A stretch of DNA of 64,000 nucleotides, taken from Datisca glomerata (lineage: Eukaryota; Streptophyta; Magnoliopsida; Cucurbitales; Datiscaceae). The notes beneath the pieces were generated by a model that saw only the letters and a list, made by a program, of their open reading frames with translations, made no database searches and was not told where the DNA came from. The stretch covers positions 388,932 to 452,931 of the forward strand of contig QANY01008648.1 of NCBI GenBank assembly GCA_003255025.1. Direction: 5' to 3'. Below are positions 35,161-45,565 of the stretch, in pieces. How positions within the stretch are numbered: position 1 is the first letter of the stretch; each line of letters starts with the position of its first letter. Position numbers and translations under genes: made by a program.

Positions 35161-35560
35161 ACCCGATTTTCATTATTTTATACTAATTTTTATGTGTTAG
35201 TTTATGACTTATGATATCTCATATGTAGAAATATTCGTTTTGTGTCATGTAGAGCCCGACACATGTATTACTGCAATACTAATTCATGTTAGATTGCCAG
35301 ACCCCAGACACGGTAACATCCAGAGGCGGAGCCATGTAGGGGAGGGCCAAATCAAGTGACCCCACTCAAAAAGTATTATTATTATTTTTTTGATTAACAT
35401 AGGTCTTCGAATCGTTGTATCTCTAACTAATCCTGGGGGTGTTCAGACTCTCAATTAAGAGTTTTTCGCAAGTGCATCACGGTTAAATCAAGGGATAACC
35501 CTATTTTTAAATCCCTTAAACAAAAAACACATACTTCTTAAAAAATCTCAAAATTTTCTA
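35161..35560. other. No gene recognised
   Basis: Contains CCAGAGGCGGAGCCATG at ~35322, a phrase common at ends of plant hAT-like non-autonomous elements, but no partner end was located. Confidence 0.3.
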
Positions 35561-35807
35561 AAATAGTTTATTTGAAAAACTATTCCCTTTTGAGTTTGGT
35601 TAAGAAAAATATACGCATTTTGAAAATTTTAGAATATTATATTCATGGCCCATCAAATTCACGCAACACTTACAATATTTCTCTTTCCTCATCATTTCTC
35701 TTCCCTTCCTAATGCAAATATTAAATCAACACAAATATCAACTTCATTGGCTTAGCTCTCTTCTTCATCTTCAACGAAGGTCATCCTCCTCCACATCCCC
35801 CTCCTCC

Positions 35808-35857
35808 TCATTCTTCTTCTTATTCTTCTTCTTCTTATTCTTATTCTTCTTCTTCTT

Positions 35858-35930
<73 letters not shown>

Positions 35931-35932
35931 TT
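35808..35932. repeat. (TTC)n followed by (TTA)n microsatellite
   Basis: A TTC run to about 35886 switches to a pure TTA run ending near 35930. The open frame across it (Phe then Leu runs) is an artefact. Confidence 0.95.
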
Positions 35933-36004
35933 CTTCTTCAACGATAGCTACTCTAGCACTCATTCTTCTCTTATTGTTGTATGCACAAGTATTCATAAAA
36001 ACTA

Positions 36005-36685
36005 TTTGAACCCTTCAAGTAGTGATTTTGATTATGAAAGTAAAAAAAAATATTACTTGAGAGAGTCCAAGTATTTGTATCTGACTATTTGAACCCTTCA
36101 ACAAGTGATTTTGATTCTGAAAGTAAAAAAAATATTTCTTTAAGGGTTTAAGTAGTTGTATATGACTATTTGAACCCTTCAAGTATTATTTTTTATTCTG
36201 AAAGTAAACAAATATATTATTTGAAGGGTTCATGTAGTTGTATCTGACTACTTGAACCCTTCAAATAATGAGTTTGATTCTTGAAGCAAAAAAATATTAC
36301 TTGAAAGGCTCAAGTAGTTGTATCTAACTACTTGAATCATTCATGTAGTGGTTTGATTCTAGAATTAAAAAATACTACTTTAAGGGTTCAAGTAGTTGTA
36401 TTTGACTACTTGAACCCTCCAAGCAGTGATTTTGATTATGAAAGTAAAAAAATATTATTTGAGGGTCCAAATAGTCGTATCTGACTTCTTGAACCCTTCC
36501 AACGGTGAGTTTGATTCTGGAAGTAAAAAAAATATTATTTGAAGGGCTCAATTAGTCAGATTCAAATACTTGAACCCTTCAAGTAGTCATTTTGATTCCT
36601 GCAGTCAATTTTCAGTGAGCATGTGACTACTTGAAGGGTTCAAGTAGTCATAAACAACTACTTGAACCCTTCAAGTAGAAAAAAA
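36005..36685. repeat. ~81-bp minisatellite with palindromic core
   Basis: GAACCCTTCA-type starts fall at about 36008, 36091, 36172, 36254, 36334, 36413, 36491, 36573 and 36663, so eight full units of 78-82 bp. Each unit has GATTTTGATT(A/C)TGAAAGTAAAA in the middle, then a GGGTTCAAGTAG / CTACTTGAACCC pair able to fold into a hairpin. Confidence 0.9.
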
Positions 36686-36900
36686 TTTCACTAAAAAATA
36701 AAGAGGAATAAGAAGAATAAGAATAAAATATTATTAAATTGATTTGACATGTGCATTGAGAATGAAAAAGAAATGACGAGAGAAGAGAGAGATTGTAAGT
36801 TGTGATGTGAAGTTGGTGGACCAGTGGTATAAAACTCCTTATTTTCAAAAGCGGTATAAAAATCCTTAAGTAAAATGAAAAGTATATGTTTATCCTAAAA

Positions 36901-36998
36901 ACCCTTCTAGAATCCCTAATTTCCCCTAAAACTCATCTTCCTCAGACCCGATCGACGCCTACTCACGACTGAGCTGCGCGACTGCGAGGTACTCCCTA

Positions 36999-37039
<41 letters not shown>

Positions 37040-38233
37040 GTTAACGTCTCTCTCTGTTACGATTTTGCTCTCTCTCTCTCTCTGTGTGTTACTCTCTATC
37101 TTCGTCTCTCTTAGTTACAGTTTGAGTTACTCTTACTATCTTAGTCTCTCTCTCTCTCTTTCTCTCAATTTTCTGTTTCGTGAATTGTATCCATGACTGT
37201 TGATGCAAAGCTTCTATTATATTGTTATTTATGCAAATTGATGCAAATTTCTTGTTCTGTTAACTGTTCTTGTTTGTTGCAGACTCTTTAAATCTCTTTC
37301 TCAGTTCACAAAATGATGCAAATCGTAAATGTGTCTGACTTTTGTTGTTGTTTGATGCAACCAATGGTTGTTTGATGCAAATTTTGTGATGCAACCGATG
37401 GTTGTTTGATGTAAATTAATGTTCTGACTTCTATTGTTGTTTGATGCAAATCGTGATTGTTCTCACTGGTGTAGAAATTGTGGTTAATTATAGGAATCTG
37501 ATTTATGGCTTATTATTTATTTGGAATCTGTTTTGTGCTAAAATGGAAAATGTTTTTAAGAGAAAATCGAGTCGAATTGGTGGATCAAACTTTTTCGAAT
37601 TCTAAATAAAGTCGTCTTGGGGTCGGCTTGAAAAATCTACCTTCAGATCTTGAATTAATGATTCGAATAATAGATTATCATCTAAATGCTTAAGATAAAG
37701 CAAAAAGAGCTTATATTCAAAAGGGTCATTGTCAACCTTTCAAACATAAGCTCCCTCAAAAGTTAATGGGATAAGGAATTGTCGATCTTAACCCCGAATG
37801 GTTTAAATAATACGCCAATTGGTTGGGATATATTATAAATAAAGATGCAACATTTTGTTTATGTTGTTATCAATTCGAAAAGGCCAATGGAAAATAATAA
37901 TGCGGGATTTTTTTAGATATATGGTTTCTATACTTGGAATAAAAATGATAAGTTGGACATTCATGTTGGAAGCCTTAATACTGCTCATAATTAAGCTATG
38001 AAGAAGTGTGAAGATTTGATGAAATAGGAACAACATATTGGAACCGTTCAGTTCAATGTATAAGATATATTTTTCGCCAATTGCAACAACCTCGGTATAA
38101 AGGATATTTTCTGCAATGAAGTTCATAAAAAATCTACTGCGAAGTCGAATGGGAGATCAATGGATGAATGACTGCTTGGTTACCTACTTTCAGCAAGTTG
38201 TATTTCATACTATTGAGAATGAAGCAATCATAC
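36901..38233 (+). pseudogene. TTF/ZMYM1-type zinc-finger hAT-like gene, internally deleted
   Basis: A 5' leader with CT and TA microsatellites (36990-37040) and a likely 5' splice site after GACTGCGAG (~36988) precedes ATG 37543 (MENVFKRKSSR). The N-terminal TTF zinc-finger region follows: KRAYIQKGHCQPFKHKLPQK, NPEWFK, KDATFCLCCYQFEKANGK, DKLDIHVGSLNTAHN. At ~38060 it jumps to the far C-terminal hAT dimerisation region (FSAMKFIKNLLRSRMGDQWM, then VVFHTIENEAII). DUF4371 and the catalytic core are missing. Stops occur as well. This family is hAT-transposase derived. The final codons resume after the LTR element inserted at 38234, at 42502. Confidence 0.75.
36990..37042. repeat. (CT)n(TA)n microsatellite
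   Basis: A CT run followed directly by a TA run, in the leader of the ZMYM1-type pseudogene; a further CT-rich stretch occurs at 37060-37165. Confidence 0.95.
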
Positions 38234-39025
38234 TGAACAGAGAAAAAACACCCAAGACGCGCATACAGAAATAATGCTGAAGTGGTAGACCTCGTCAGAA
38301 CGGAAAAGAATGTTGAAGCGAGGAACCATCGCTTCTAGAACAAGTGACTATCACTTATTGAATGGGTGGACAATCGCTTCTAAAACGTGTGGACTATCGC
38401 TTCTGGAATGAGGTGACTATCGCTTCTGGAACGGGGTGACTATCGCTTCTGGAGTGGGTGGACTATCGCTATTGGAATGAGTGGACTATCGCTTCTGAAA
38501 TGGGGTGACTAATACTTTTGGAACAGGTGACTATCACTTATAGAACAGGTGACTCTCACTTCTGAAAAGGGGGACCATCACTTCCAGAACAGGAAAGAAC
38601 AGAACGGGAACCGATATCTCGAGAACGGGGAATCATTGTCTCTTGGACAGGACAAAACATCTGAACGGAAAGGAGGGTTGAGACTAACAGTCAAGCGGTT
38701 ATGATTGATTGGCCCGAACCACGAGGAACCACCAAGTGGTTATGACTGATTGAGTTGCTGAGGACAAAACAACTAAAAATAATCTCAGGCTAGAGAGAAA
38801 CCTCAGCAAACCTTATTAAAAGGCATTGCCCTTCCTCTCTTCTCTCATAAATTTTTTTGTAAAATACTTTACATAAGTGAATATCAACGATCTTCCCGTG
38901 ATTTTTCTCCCATTTAAGGGGTTTCCACATAAATGATGATGTATTTATTCTCTCATTTTCTCTTTAAATTATGATCTTTATCATTTGTTCGTAGATGATT
39001 CTTTATACCAGAGATATCCTTTACA
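38234..39025 (+). repeat. 5' LTR with internal ~27-bp repeats
   Basis: The stretch 38320-38600 is made of units like GGTGACTATCGCTTCTGGAA repeated about ten times. The downstream part (CTTCCTCTCTTCTCTCAT, TTTCCACATAAATGATG) is shared with the right LTR. Confidence 0.85.
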
Positions 39026-39339
39026 TTTGGCGCTTTTATTGAGAGTGAGAGAAGAAAATTGAAGAAACCCCTCCCAAAATGCCAAAAATCAAGTCAAACG
39101 TTCACTCAACAACAAAAGCGGGAACACAAACGGCAGCGGGTCAGAAGCAGAGATAGGAACGCCAACAAGTACAAAACTACAAACGGAATAGAAAACGGTA
39201 AACTCGTGCGTTACATATTCGATTGGCTTATTTCTTTTACATCATTATCAACTTCTAAAAAAAGGAGGGGAGAACTTATTTGACTCGTGATAAACAAAGT
39301 TTTGAGTTTTAATTCTAATTGGATTTAAAGTTTTGAGTT

Positions 39340-40095
39340 GAAAAATCCTGAGACCGGGAAAAGTCTCGAGAGCAGAAAAGTCTTGAAACTGGGAATAGTC
39401 TCGAGAACAGAAAAGTCATGAAACCGGGAAAAGTCTCGAGAACATAAAAGTCTCAAGAATAGAAAAGTCCTGAGACCTGGAAAAGTCTCAAGAACATAAA
39501 AGTCCTGGGAACAGAAAAATCCTTAAAAATGGGAAAGTTCTCAAGAAAAGTCTTGAGAATGAGAATGAAATTAGCTTGACAACAGGAAAGTCGTTAGAAT
39601 GGGAACATAATTAGCTTGGCAATAGGAAAGTTCTAAGAATGAGAAAAGTCCTAAGACAGGGAAAAGTCTCGAGAATAAAAAAGTCCTGAGATCGAGAAAA
39701 GTCTCTGGAATAGGAAAGTCTTGAATCCGGAAAAAGTCTTAAGAACGGAAAAGTCATGAATTCTGGAAAAGTCTCGAGAAAGGAAAAGTGTTGAGAACGG
39801 GAACGGAATTAGCTTCGCAACGGAAAAGTCCTTAGAATGGGAATGTAATTAGCTTGGCAACAGAAAAGTCTCGAGAACATAAAAGTCCTAAGATCGGGGA
39901 AAGTCTAGAGAACGAAAAAGAAAATGCCTTCAGAATGAGAAAGTCTGGAGAACGAAAAAATAAATGTCTTCAGAATGGGAAATTCTAGAGAATGGAAAAA
40001 ATAAATGTCTTCAAAACGGGTTAGTAAACATCTTCAGAACACGAAAGTTTGGAGAATGAAAAAAGAAAAGTCTTAAGAACGGGAAAATCTTCAGA
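39340..40095 (+). repeat. Tandem array of ~40-bp GGAAAAGTCTCGAGAAC units
   Basis: Degenerate units containing CCGGGAAAAGTCTCGAGAAC and AGAAAAGTCCTGAGA recur across about 750 bp. CTCGAG palindromes are frequent. Non-coding. Confidence 0.85.
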
Positions 40096-40419
40096 ACAGA
40101 AAAGAAGTTAAGGAAAGACCTTCAGCTCAGTAAAGAAAACGCTGAAAAAAGAATAGCTGGGTAAAAAAGGGTTATGACAATTTTCACGAAGACTGCTCAG
40201 GAAAGCAGATTGTGTAGAACGATCAACTTCAAAAATTAAACTATATTTATTAGAAGCCAATTATACGTCGAATCTTATATCATCAGGAAGATACGGAAAT
40301 CTACTTATTAAAGAATTTCACGGAATTCGATTTGGAGCTCTCAATCAAAAGGTATGGTATAACAACGTGCAAGCTGTCAACTCTCTCTCTCTCTCTCTCT
40401 TCTTCGACATTGGAACTAC

Positions 40420-40745
40420 GGGCGTAAATCCTTGAGAGGGCAGTTCATAAGTCCTACACTCAGAAGAAACTAAGGGCATAAGTCCTTACAATGGGCAGTT
40501 CATAGGTCATACTCTTAGAAGGAACTAAGGGCGTAAGTCCTTGAGATGTGAAATTCATAAGTCCTGCTTTCAGAATGAACTAAGGGCATAAGTCCTTGGG
40601 AGTGACAATTCATAAGTCCTACTCTTAGAAGGAACTAAGAGCGTAAGCCCTTGGGAGGGCAGTTCATAAGTCCTACTCTCAAAAGGAACTAAGGGCGTAA
40701 GTCCTTGCGAGAGACAATTCATAAGTCCTATCTCGCATGAGGAAA
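40420..40745 (+). repeat. Tandem array of ~60-bp GGAACTAAGGGCGTAAGTCC units
   Basis: Five to six copies of GGAACTAAGGGCGTAAGTCC followed by TTGAGAGGGCAGTTCATAAG and TCCTACTCTCAGAA. It is preceded by a short CT microsatellite (40380-40400). Confidence 0.85.
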
Positions 40746-41628
40746 TCAAAATAGGGTCATAGTTCCACTGAAGGAGCCTAAGTCCTTGAGAGCGTCTACA
40801 TACGCCGTCCTCAGAAGAAAAAATAAATGTCTTCAGAATAGAAAAGAAAATAAATTGAGAAAAGAACTTTAGAATAAAAAAGAAAAGAAGCTAAGGAAAG
40901 ACCTTCAGCTCAGTGAGAAAAGAAGAGCTAAGTAAAGAAAGGCAGAAAAGAAGAGCTGAGTAAAGAAGGGCAGAAAAAAAGTACTAAAGGACAGAGCTCT
41001 AAAAAAAGGCGGCCATGAGTAATTTGAAAGAAGAAAAAGGAAATATGAAAACAGCAGAATCTCTACCAACAAATGCGGAACATCAAACTCAAACTCATGC
41101 GATGCAATTATGGAACGTTATACTCACTACTTATTTATTTCAATAAATTATTGTTGTTCTTGTATAACATTCTTATCACCGATCTTAATGTACGAGAGAA
41201 GGAAAATGATAATTAAGAAATGGCAGAAACTCTACTACTAAACCCATACTGAAGAAAATGAGAGAACCTCCCCAATTAGCCCATAATGACGAAAACAGGA
41301 AAAACTCTGTCAATAAGCCCGTAGTAAAAAGAACGGAAAGACAATACAACGAATGAAAGGAAGTAATCATCATCGACAGTGATCTGGCAAAAAAGTTAGT
41401 CGACAAACGCAAAGCATTCATGAATGAGAATAAAGGAATGTAACATCATAAATAAAATGAGAAGCCATCACTGACAATGAATAAATAGAACAATTGGTTG
41501 GAAAGACCACATCGCATGTTTTTTAGAAGCACGTGAGATCATAAATTGACAGACATAACGACAGAATAAGTAAGGACAAACCATCGCACCTCAATAAGTG
41601 AAACTTAATGAGTGTAATGGGGCGCAAA

Positions 41629-42496
41629 TGAAGAGGGAAAATCCACCCAAGACGCGTGCAGAAAGAACGCTGAAGCGGGAGACCTCGTCAGAACGGGAAA
41701 AAATGCTGAAGCGGTGAACCATCGCTTCTGGAACAGGTGACTATCACTTCTGGAATGGGTGGACTATCACTTCTAGAATGGGATGACTATCGCTTTCGAA
41801 ATGAGTGGACTATCGCTTCTGAGACTGATGGACGATCATTTCTGGAACGGGTGGACTATCACTTGTAGAATGGGTGGACAATCGCTTCTGAAACGGGGCG
41901 ATTATCGCTTCTAGAACATGCGACTATCGCTTCTGAAACGGGGGACCATCACTCCCATAATGGGAAAGAACGACAGAACATGAATTGACTTCTCGAGAAT
42001 GAAAAATCGTTACCTCCTGGACATGACAAAACATCAGAACGGAAAGGAGGGTTCAGAGTGAGAGTCAAATGGTTGTGATTGATTGGCCCGAACCACCAGG
42101 AACCACCAAGTGGCTATGGCTGATTGAGTTGCTAAGGACAAAACAACTGAAAGCAATCCCATCAGTCGAAAGCATAAGAGATGTGATCATCTTATTATTA
42201 TTATTATTGTTGTTGTTGTAATGCCTATAAGTACAGGCTCATGTAAAAAGAAAAAAAAGCTAGAGAGAGACCTGAGCAAACCTCATTAAAAGGCACTGCC
42301 CTTCCTCGCTTCTCTCATTAAGAATTTTGTAAAATTCTTTACATAAGTGAATATCAATGATATTCCCGTGGTTTTTCTCCACTTTAAGGATTTTCCACAT
42401 AAATGATGGTGTGTTTATTCTCTCATTCTCTCTTTAAATTATGATTTTTATCATTTGTTCATAGATAATTCTCTATACCGAAAAAAATCTTTTACA
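41629..42496 (+). repeat. 3' LTR of the 38.2-42.5 kb element
   Basis: Direct repeat of 38234-39025, including the ATCGCTTCTGGAA array (41715-41960) and the GGAACCACCAAGTGG block. Carries an extra (TTA)n(TTG)n-containing segment near 42185-42240. Confidence 0.85.
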
Positions 42497-42501
42497 CATA
42501 C

Positions 42502-42546
42502 AACGGTTCCTGAATATGAAAAGTTGTCGAGAACAATTGTAATTTT
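42502..42546 (+). pseudogene. C-terminal tail of the ZMYM1/hAT-type pseudogene
   Basis: When the LTR element and one CATAC copy are ignored, the reading ENEAII at 38228 continues as QRFLNMKSCREQL and a stop, exactly the family ending. This confirms both the insertion and its site. Confidence 0.7.
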
Positions 42547-42769
42547 ATGATTTCCATGATGATTGTAAACTTAAATTTTAATGAAGAGTCATCGAATGCA
42601 GTTTTATGTCTTGATATATATATTAGAATAATATAATATAATAGGAGTTTGCCCCTAGATGAGTCCTCATTCCCTAACAATTGGCTTAAAATAGCGAGCT
42701 TTTTAAATTTGAAAGAATCAAAACACCTTACAAACCATCTTCACTCCCATCACTTTTCTTCTACAATCG

Positions 42770-43860
42770 CGCACAATGAAACTCCTTCATATGCACCCAC
42801 AACACTATGTTTTGGGGTGTAGGGTGATGTGTGTATGAGTGATATAGTCTATGCTAAGTATGCCTGAGATCATGAGAGTTGGTGGTCGGAGTGTGAAAGA
42901 CAAGCAACTTTAGACAGCCGCCAGAAGGTGACAAATACCTTTAAACCTCTAAGGTAGGTGAGAACTTCGAGGAGGGAATATTCTCGAGGTTCTTTGTCTT
43001 AGGATCAGTGAGAATTGATTGCCCTCATAATGGTGCTAGAGACCCATTTTTATAGATGTGGTCGAGTGGAGACTACATGCATGTCCTTTACAACTGCATG
43101 CCAATCACGTGTCCACGCCTAAAACGTGGTCACGTGTCACATCCTCAAATCGACTTAGGACTCGTTTCACGTTATTACTTTTCAAACTCGCAACTAGTCG
43201 TGTCTCTGTCACATCGAGTAGTCGGATGACAAACTCACAGATGCTAAACTCACATCGCACAAAGGGCCCCGGATGAGACTTCCTGCCACCGAGTTTCCCC
43301 AGCGACGGATCGAGACACGTGCAAAGAGCACATGCCGTTGACCACAGGGACAAGTTCGGGTCCCCTCAACCCGTCGTAGGGGCGGGTTGGGGTTCTTGAC
43401 CCGCCCCGTCATGAGGGTGGGTTGAGGTACCTTAAGAGACGGTTCACGTCTTTTTACCCTTCTCCCAGGTAGGGGGCACATCCAAGGTGCCTAAGAAGGC
43501 CATACCCATCAAGTAGTTCTCCTATCTTGGTATAGTGTAACCTTATCCTAATCCTACCAGACCACAATCCTCAGATTTTTCCTAAGCAAGGAAGAACCTT
43601 TGGGCCTTTATCACTTAGCTCGAAGGCGAGACTCAACACTTGACGCGTGATCTCGAAATGGGCTCGCCACCCTTATAAGTCCACGTACGGCCCTTACAAA
43701 TGTATTCTCTATTATCCTATTTCAGCCTTATGTGCCATGTATGCGCCACATGATTGTATTTAGACGCCACATGTTCAATCTTGACATGTGACTCTCAATG
43801 ACGCGAATCCATATTTACACACTCTTCCATCCACTAAGCATTTACTTGAAAAATCCATTG
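42770..43860 (-). repeat. Possible solo LTR of a Tat/Ogre-like gypsy element
   Basis: GC-richer than its surroundings, with no coding domain. Read on the minus strand it has a TATAAAAATGGG motif (~43050) followed by AATTCTCACTGATCCTAAG and CTCGAG, which looks like the U3-R-U5 order of a gypsy LTR. TG...CA limits and a target duplication were not found, so the call is weak. Overlapping minus-strand frames (43105-43481) have no recognisable domain. Confidence 0.3.
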
Positions 43861-45565
43861 TGATGATTCATTACTTAATAGTTTCTTTTTATAACTTGCT
43901 TTCATTATTGATGAAACTTTATGACTTGTATAATTGCTTTAATGGGTGACTGTCATGATTATTGGAATTATTCTCAGTGGCATTTAATCAACTACATTGC
44001 GTCCAACCTCTCTCTTAAGACCATCAGCTCATTCAATTCGATACAGGTCTCATTCTGAAGGTGTTGGTGTATCATGCAACATATGTTCGCCTATGAAACA
44101 GAGGCCATCATCAACGCGGTTCCTGGTGGAGATTGACTTCTGATATTTGATACATGCTCCCCAAAGAAAGATCGACTTCTGATATTTTCTCTATTTATTT
44201 TTTTTCCATCAATTTTCTAATGGGTCACTGTTTTTTTTTTTCAATTTGTTCCATTCAAACGTGGTTTTCTTACAGACTCGCTTCCTCTTTTGAACTAATT
44301 ATGTTTTATCTTCTCGTTTCAAGTATTTTTTGTTGACATTTTCCCCGTTGATATATTCCTCCTTCCCGAGACAAATCTCACCTCTTGAGAATTTCCATTG
44401 ATATCTTTGCAAATGAAGCCTCTTATATGAACGAGAATGGTTATCATCCGAGGTTCATGAAATTAGAACTTATTTGAAGTAGAACAATGGAAGGGGGACG
44501 AAGAGAGAAAGAGCTGAGTTACAAATAGAGATGAAATCTAGACGTTTCAGGATTTTGCTTGAGAGGGAATGGGAGAGAACTTACGTTTATAGAAATTATT
44601 CACGTGAAAATCAATGTGATTTGCTGTTAGTTTTAACAGTAGACGGAAGGGTATTTTTTTTATAGTTTCTTGAAGATGGCATAAAAATATGAAAAAAATG
44701 GTAGGGATATGTTTCGCCAATCAAGCAAACTATATAGTTATAATTTACATTTTAGCCTTCTTTTGGCTAAAATCATGCTTTGTAAAGGACTAATTTAGTC
44801 CACACTAGTAGAAAAAGCACATGTTAAAAGAATTTCAAAATATACTATAGTATTAACGCTGACGTAAATTAACAAGCTTTCAAAATTATTATAAACCTAA
44901 AATAAAAATAAAATAAGTAATAGGATATAAAATTAAACTATAATGATAAACTAAATATTGATAAGTTATGCATCCTTTGAATTGATTGTCTACTAAAAAT
45001 GGTTGAAATTAATGAATACATAATCATAGTAAAATTATATCGTAAAATGAGATGAAAAAAGATCGAAAAAATATCCGAGAAGAGAAAATGATAATCTTAT
45101 AACCAGTGTTTCACCATGGTGAATATTGGACGTTATACACTTAGTATAAAATTAAATTTGAATAACGTCACATATATTAAAGTGAATTCATCTCACATCC
45201 AACAAAAAAAATCATGTAGACAGACAATATAACTAATCATTAATGACTAAAATAATGTTCATTGTATATGGATTTTTAAGCTCATCTATATGGACCTTCA
45301 AATTCTTAACAAGTAATAACATAATAGTGTAAACTATACATTTTGTAAATATTAATATACAGATTATTAGTGAATAAATGGATAAAAAAGGTAAATAAGA
45401 AAGAATAATCTTACTAGTAGGGTTTAAATGATAAAAAGAAAAATTAAAAGTTTTCCTCTAAGATAAGATGAGATAGTTATAGTTTCACCATTTTTCTTGT
45501 GCCTTGTAGTCTGGGGGTGATTTGAGTGTTACATTAACTTGTCTTGTTCAGTGCAATGGGTTTTT
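43861..45565. other. No gene recognised
   Basis: AT-rich sequence. The open frame at 44154-44336 is Ser/Phe-rich with no recognised domain. 44750-45500 is highly AT-rich and featureless to the eye. Confidence 0.45.

Larger units (their letters stand above)
35561..36900. mobile_element. Terminal-inverted-repeat element filled with a minisatellite
   Basis: 35650-35735 (CACTTACAATATTTCTCTTT, TCATTTCTCTTCCC, TTAAATCAA) is repeated in inverted orientation at ~36740-36825 (TTGATTTGACATGTGCATTG, AAATGACGAGAGAAGAG, GATTGTAAGTTGTGATGTG). Weaker inverted similarity extends outward to ~35590 and ~36900, giving long degenerate terminal repeats of 150-250 bp, more like a MULE than a short-TIR MITE. There is no transposase. 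The interior is microsatellite plus an ~81-bp tandem array. Exact ends and target duplication could not be fixed by eye. Confidence 0.6.
38229..42501 (+). mobile_element. Non-autonomous LTR retrotransposon made of tandem arrays, CATAC target duplication
   Basis: LTRs at 38234-39025 and 41629-42496 start TGAA(C/G)AG and end TTTACA. A perfect target duplication CATAC lies at 38229-38233 and 42497-42501. After the left LTR, TTTGGCGCTTTTATTG resembles a tRNA-Asp-class primer binding site, and ATGGGGCGCAAA before the right LTR is purine-rich as a polypurine tract should be. The 2.6-kb interior contains no gag or pol, only two tandem arrays (39340-40090 and 40420-40740) and short Lys-rich frames. 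It must borrow proteins in trans. LTRs differ noticeably, including a ~60-bp segment with a TTA/TTG microsatellite found only in the right LTR. Confidence 0.85.

Noticed and set aside
35320..35340. CAGAGGCGGAGCC motif as an hAT element end
   Set aside because: A single end with no inverted partner or 8-bp duplication located.
35712..36092. 126-codon open frame with Phe and Leu runs
   Set aside because: Translation of the (TTC)n(TTA)n microsatellite; no domain.
43105..43481. Two overlapping minus-strand frames
   Set aside because: GC-rich LTR-like sequence without any domain; neither frame looks coding.
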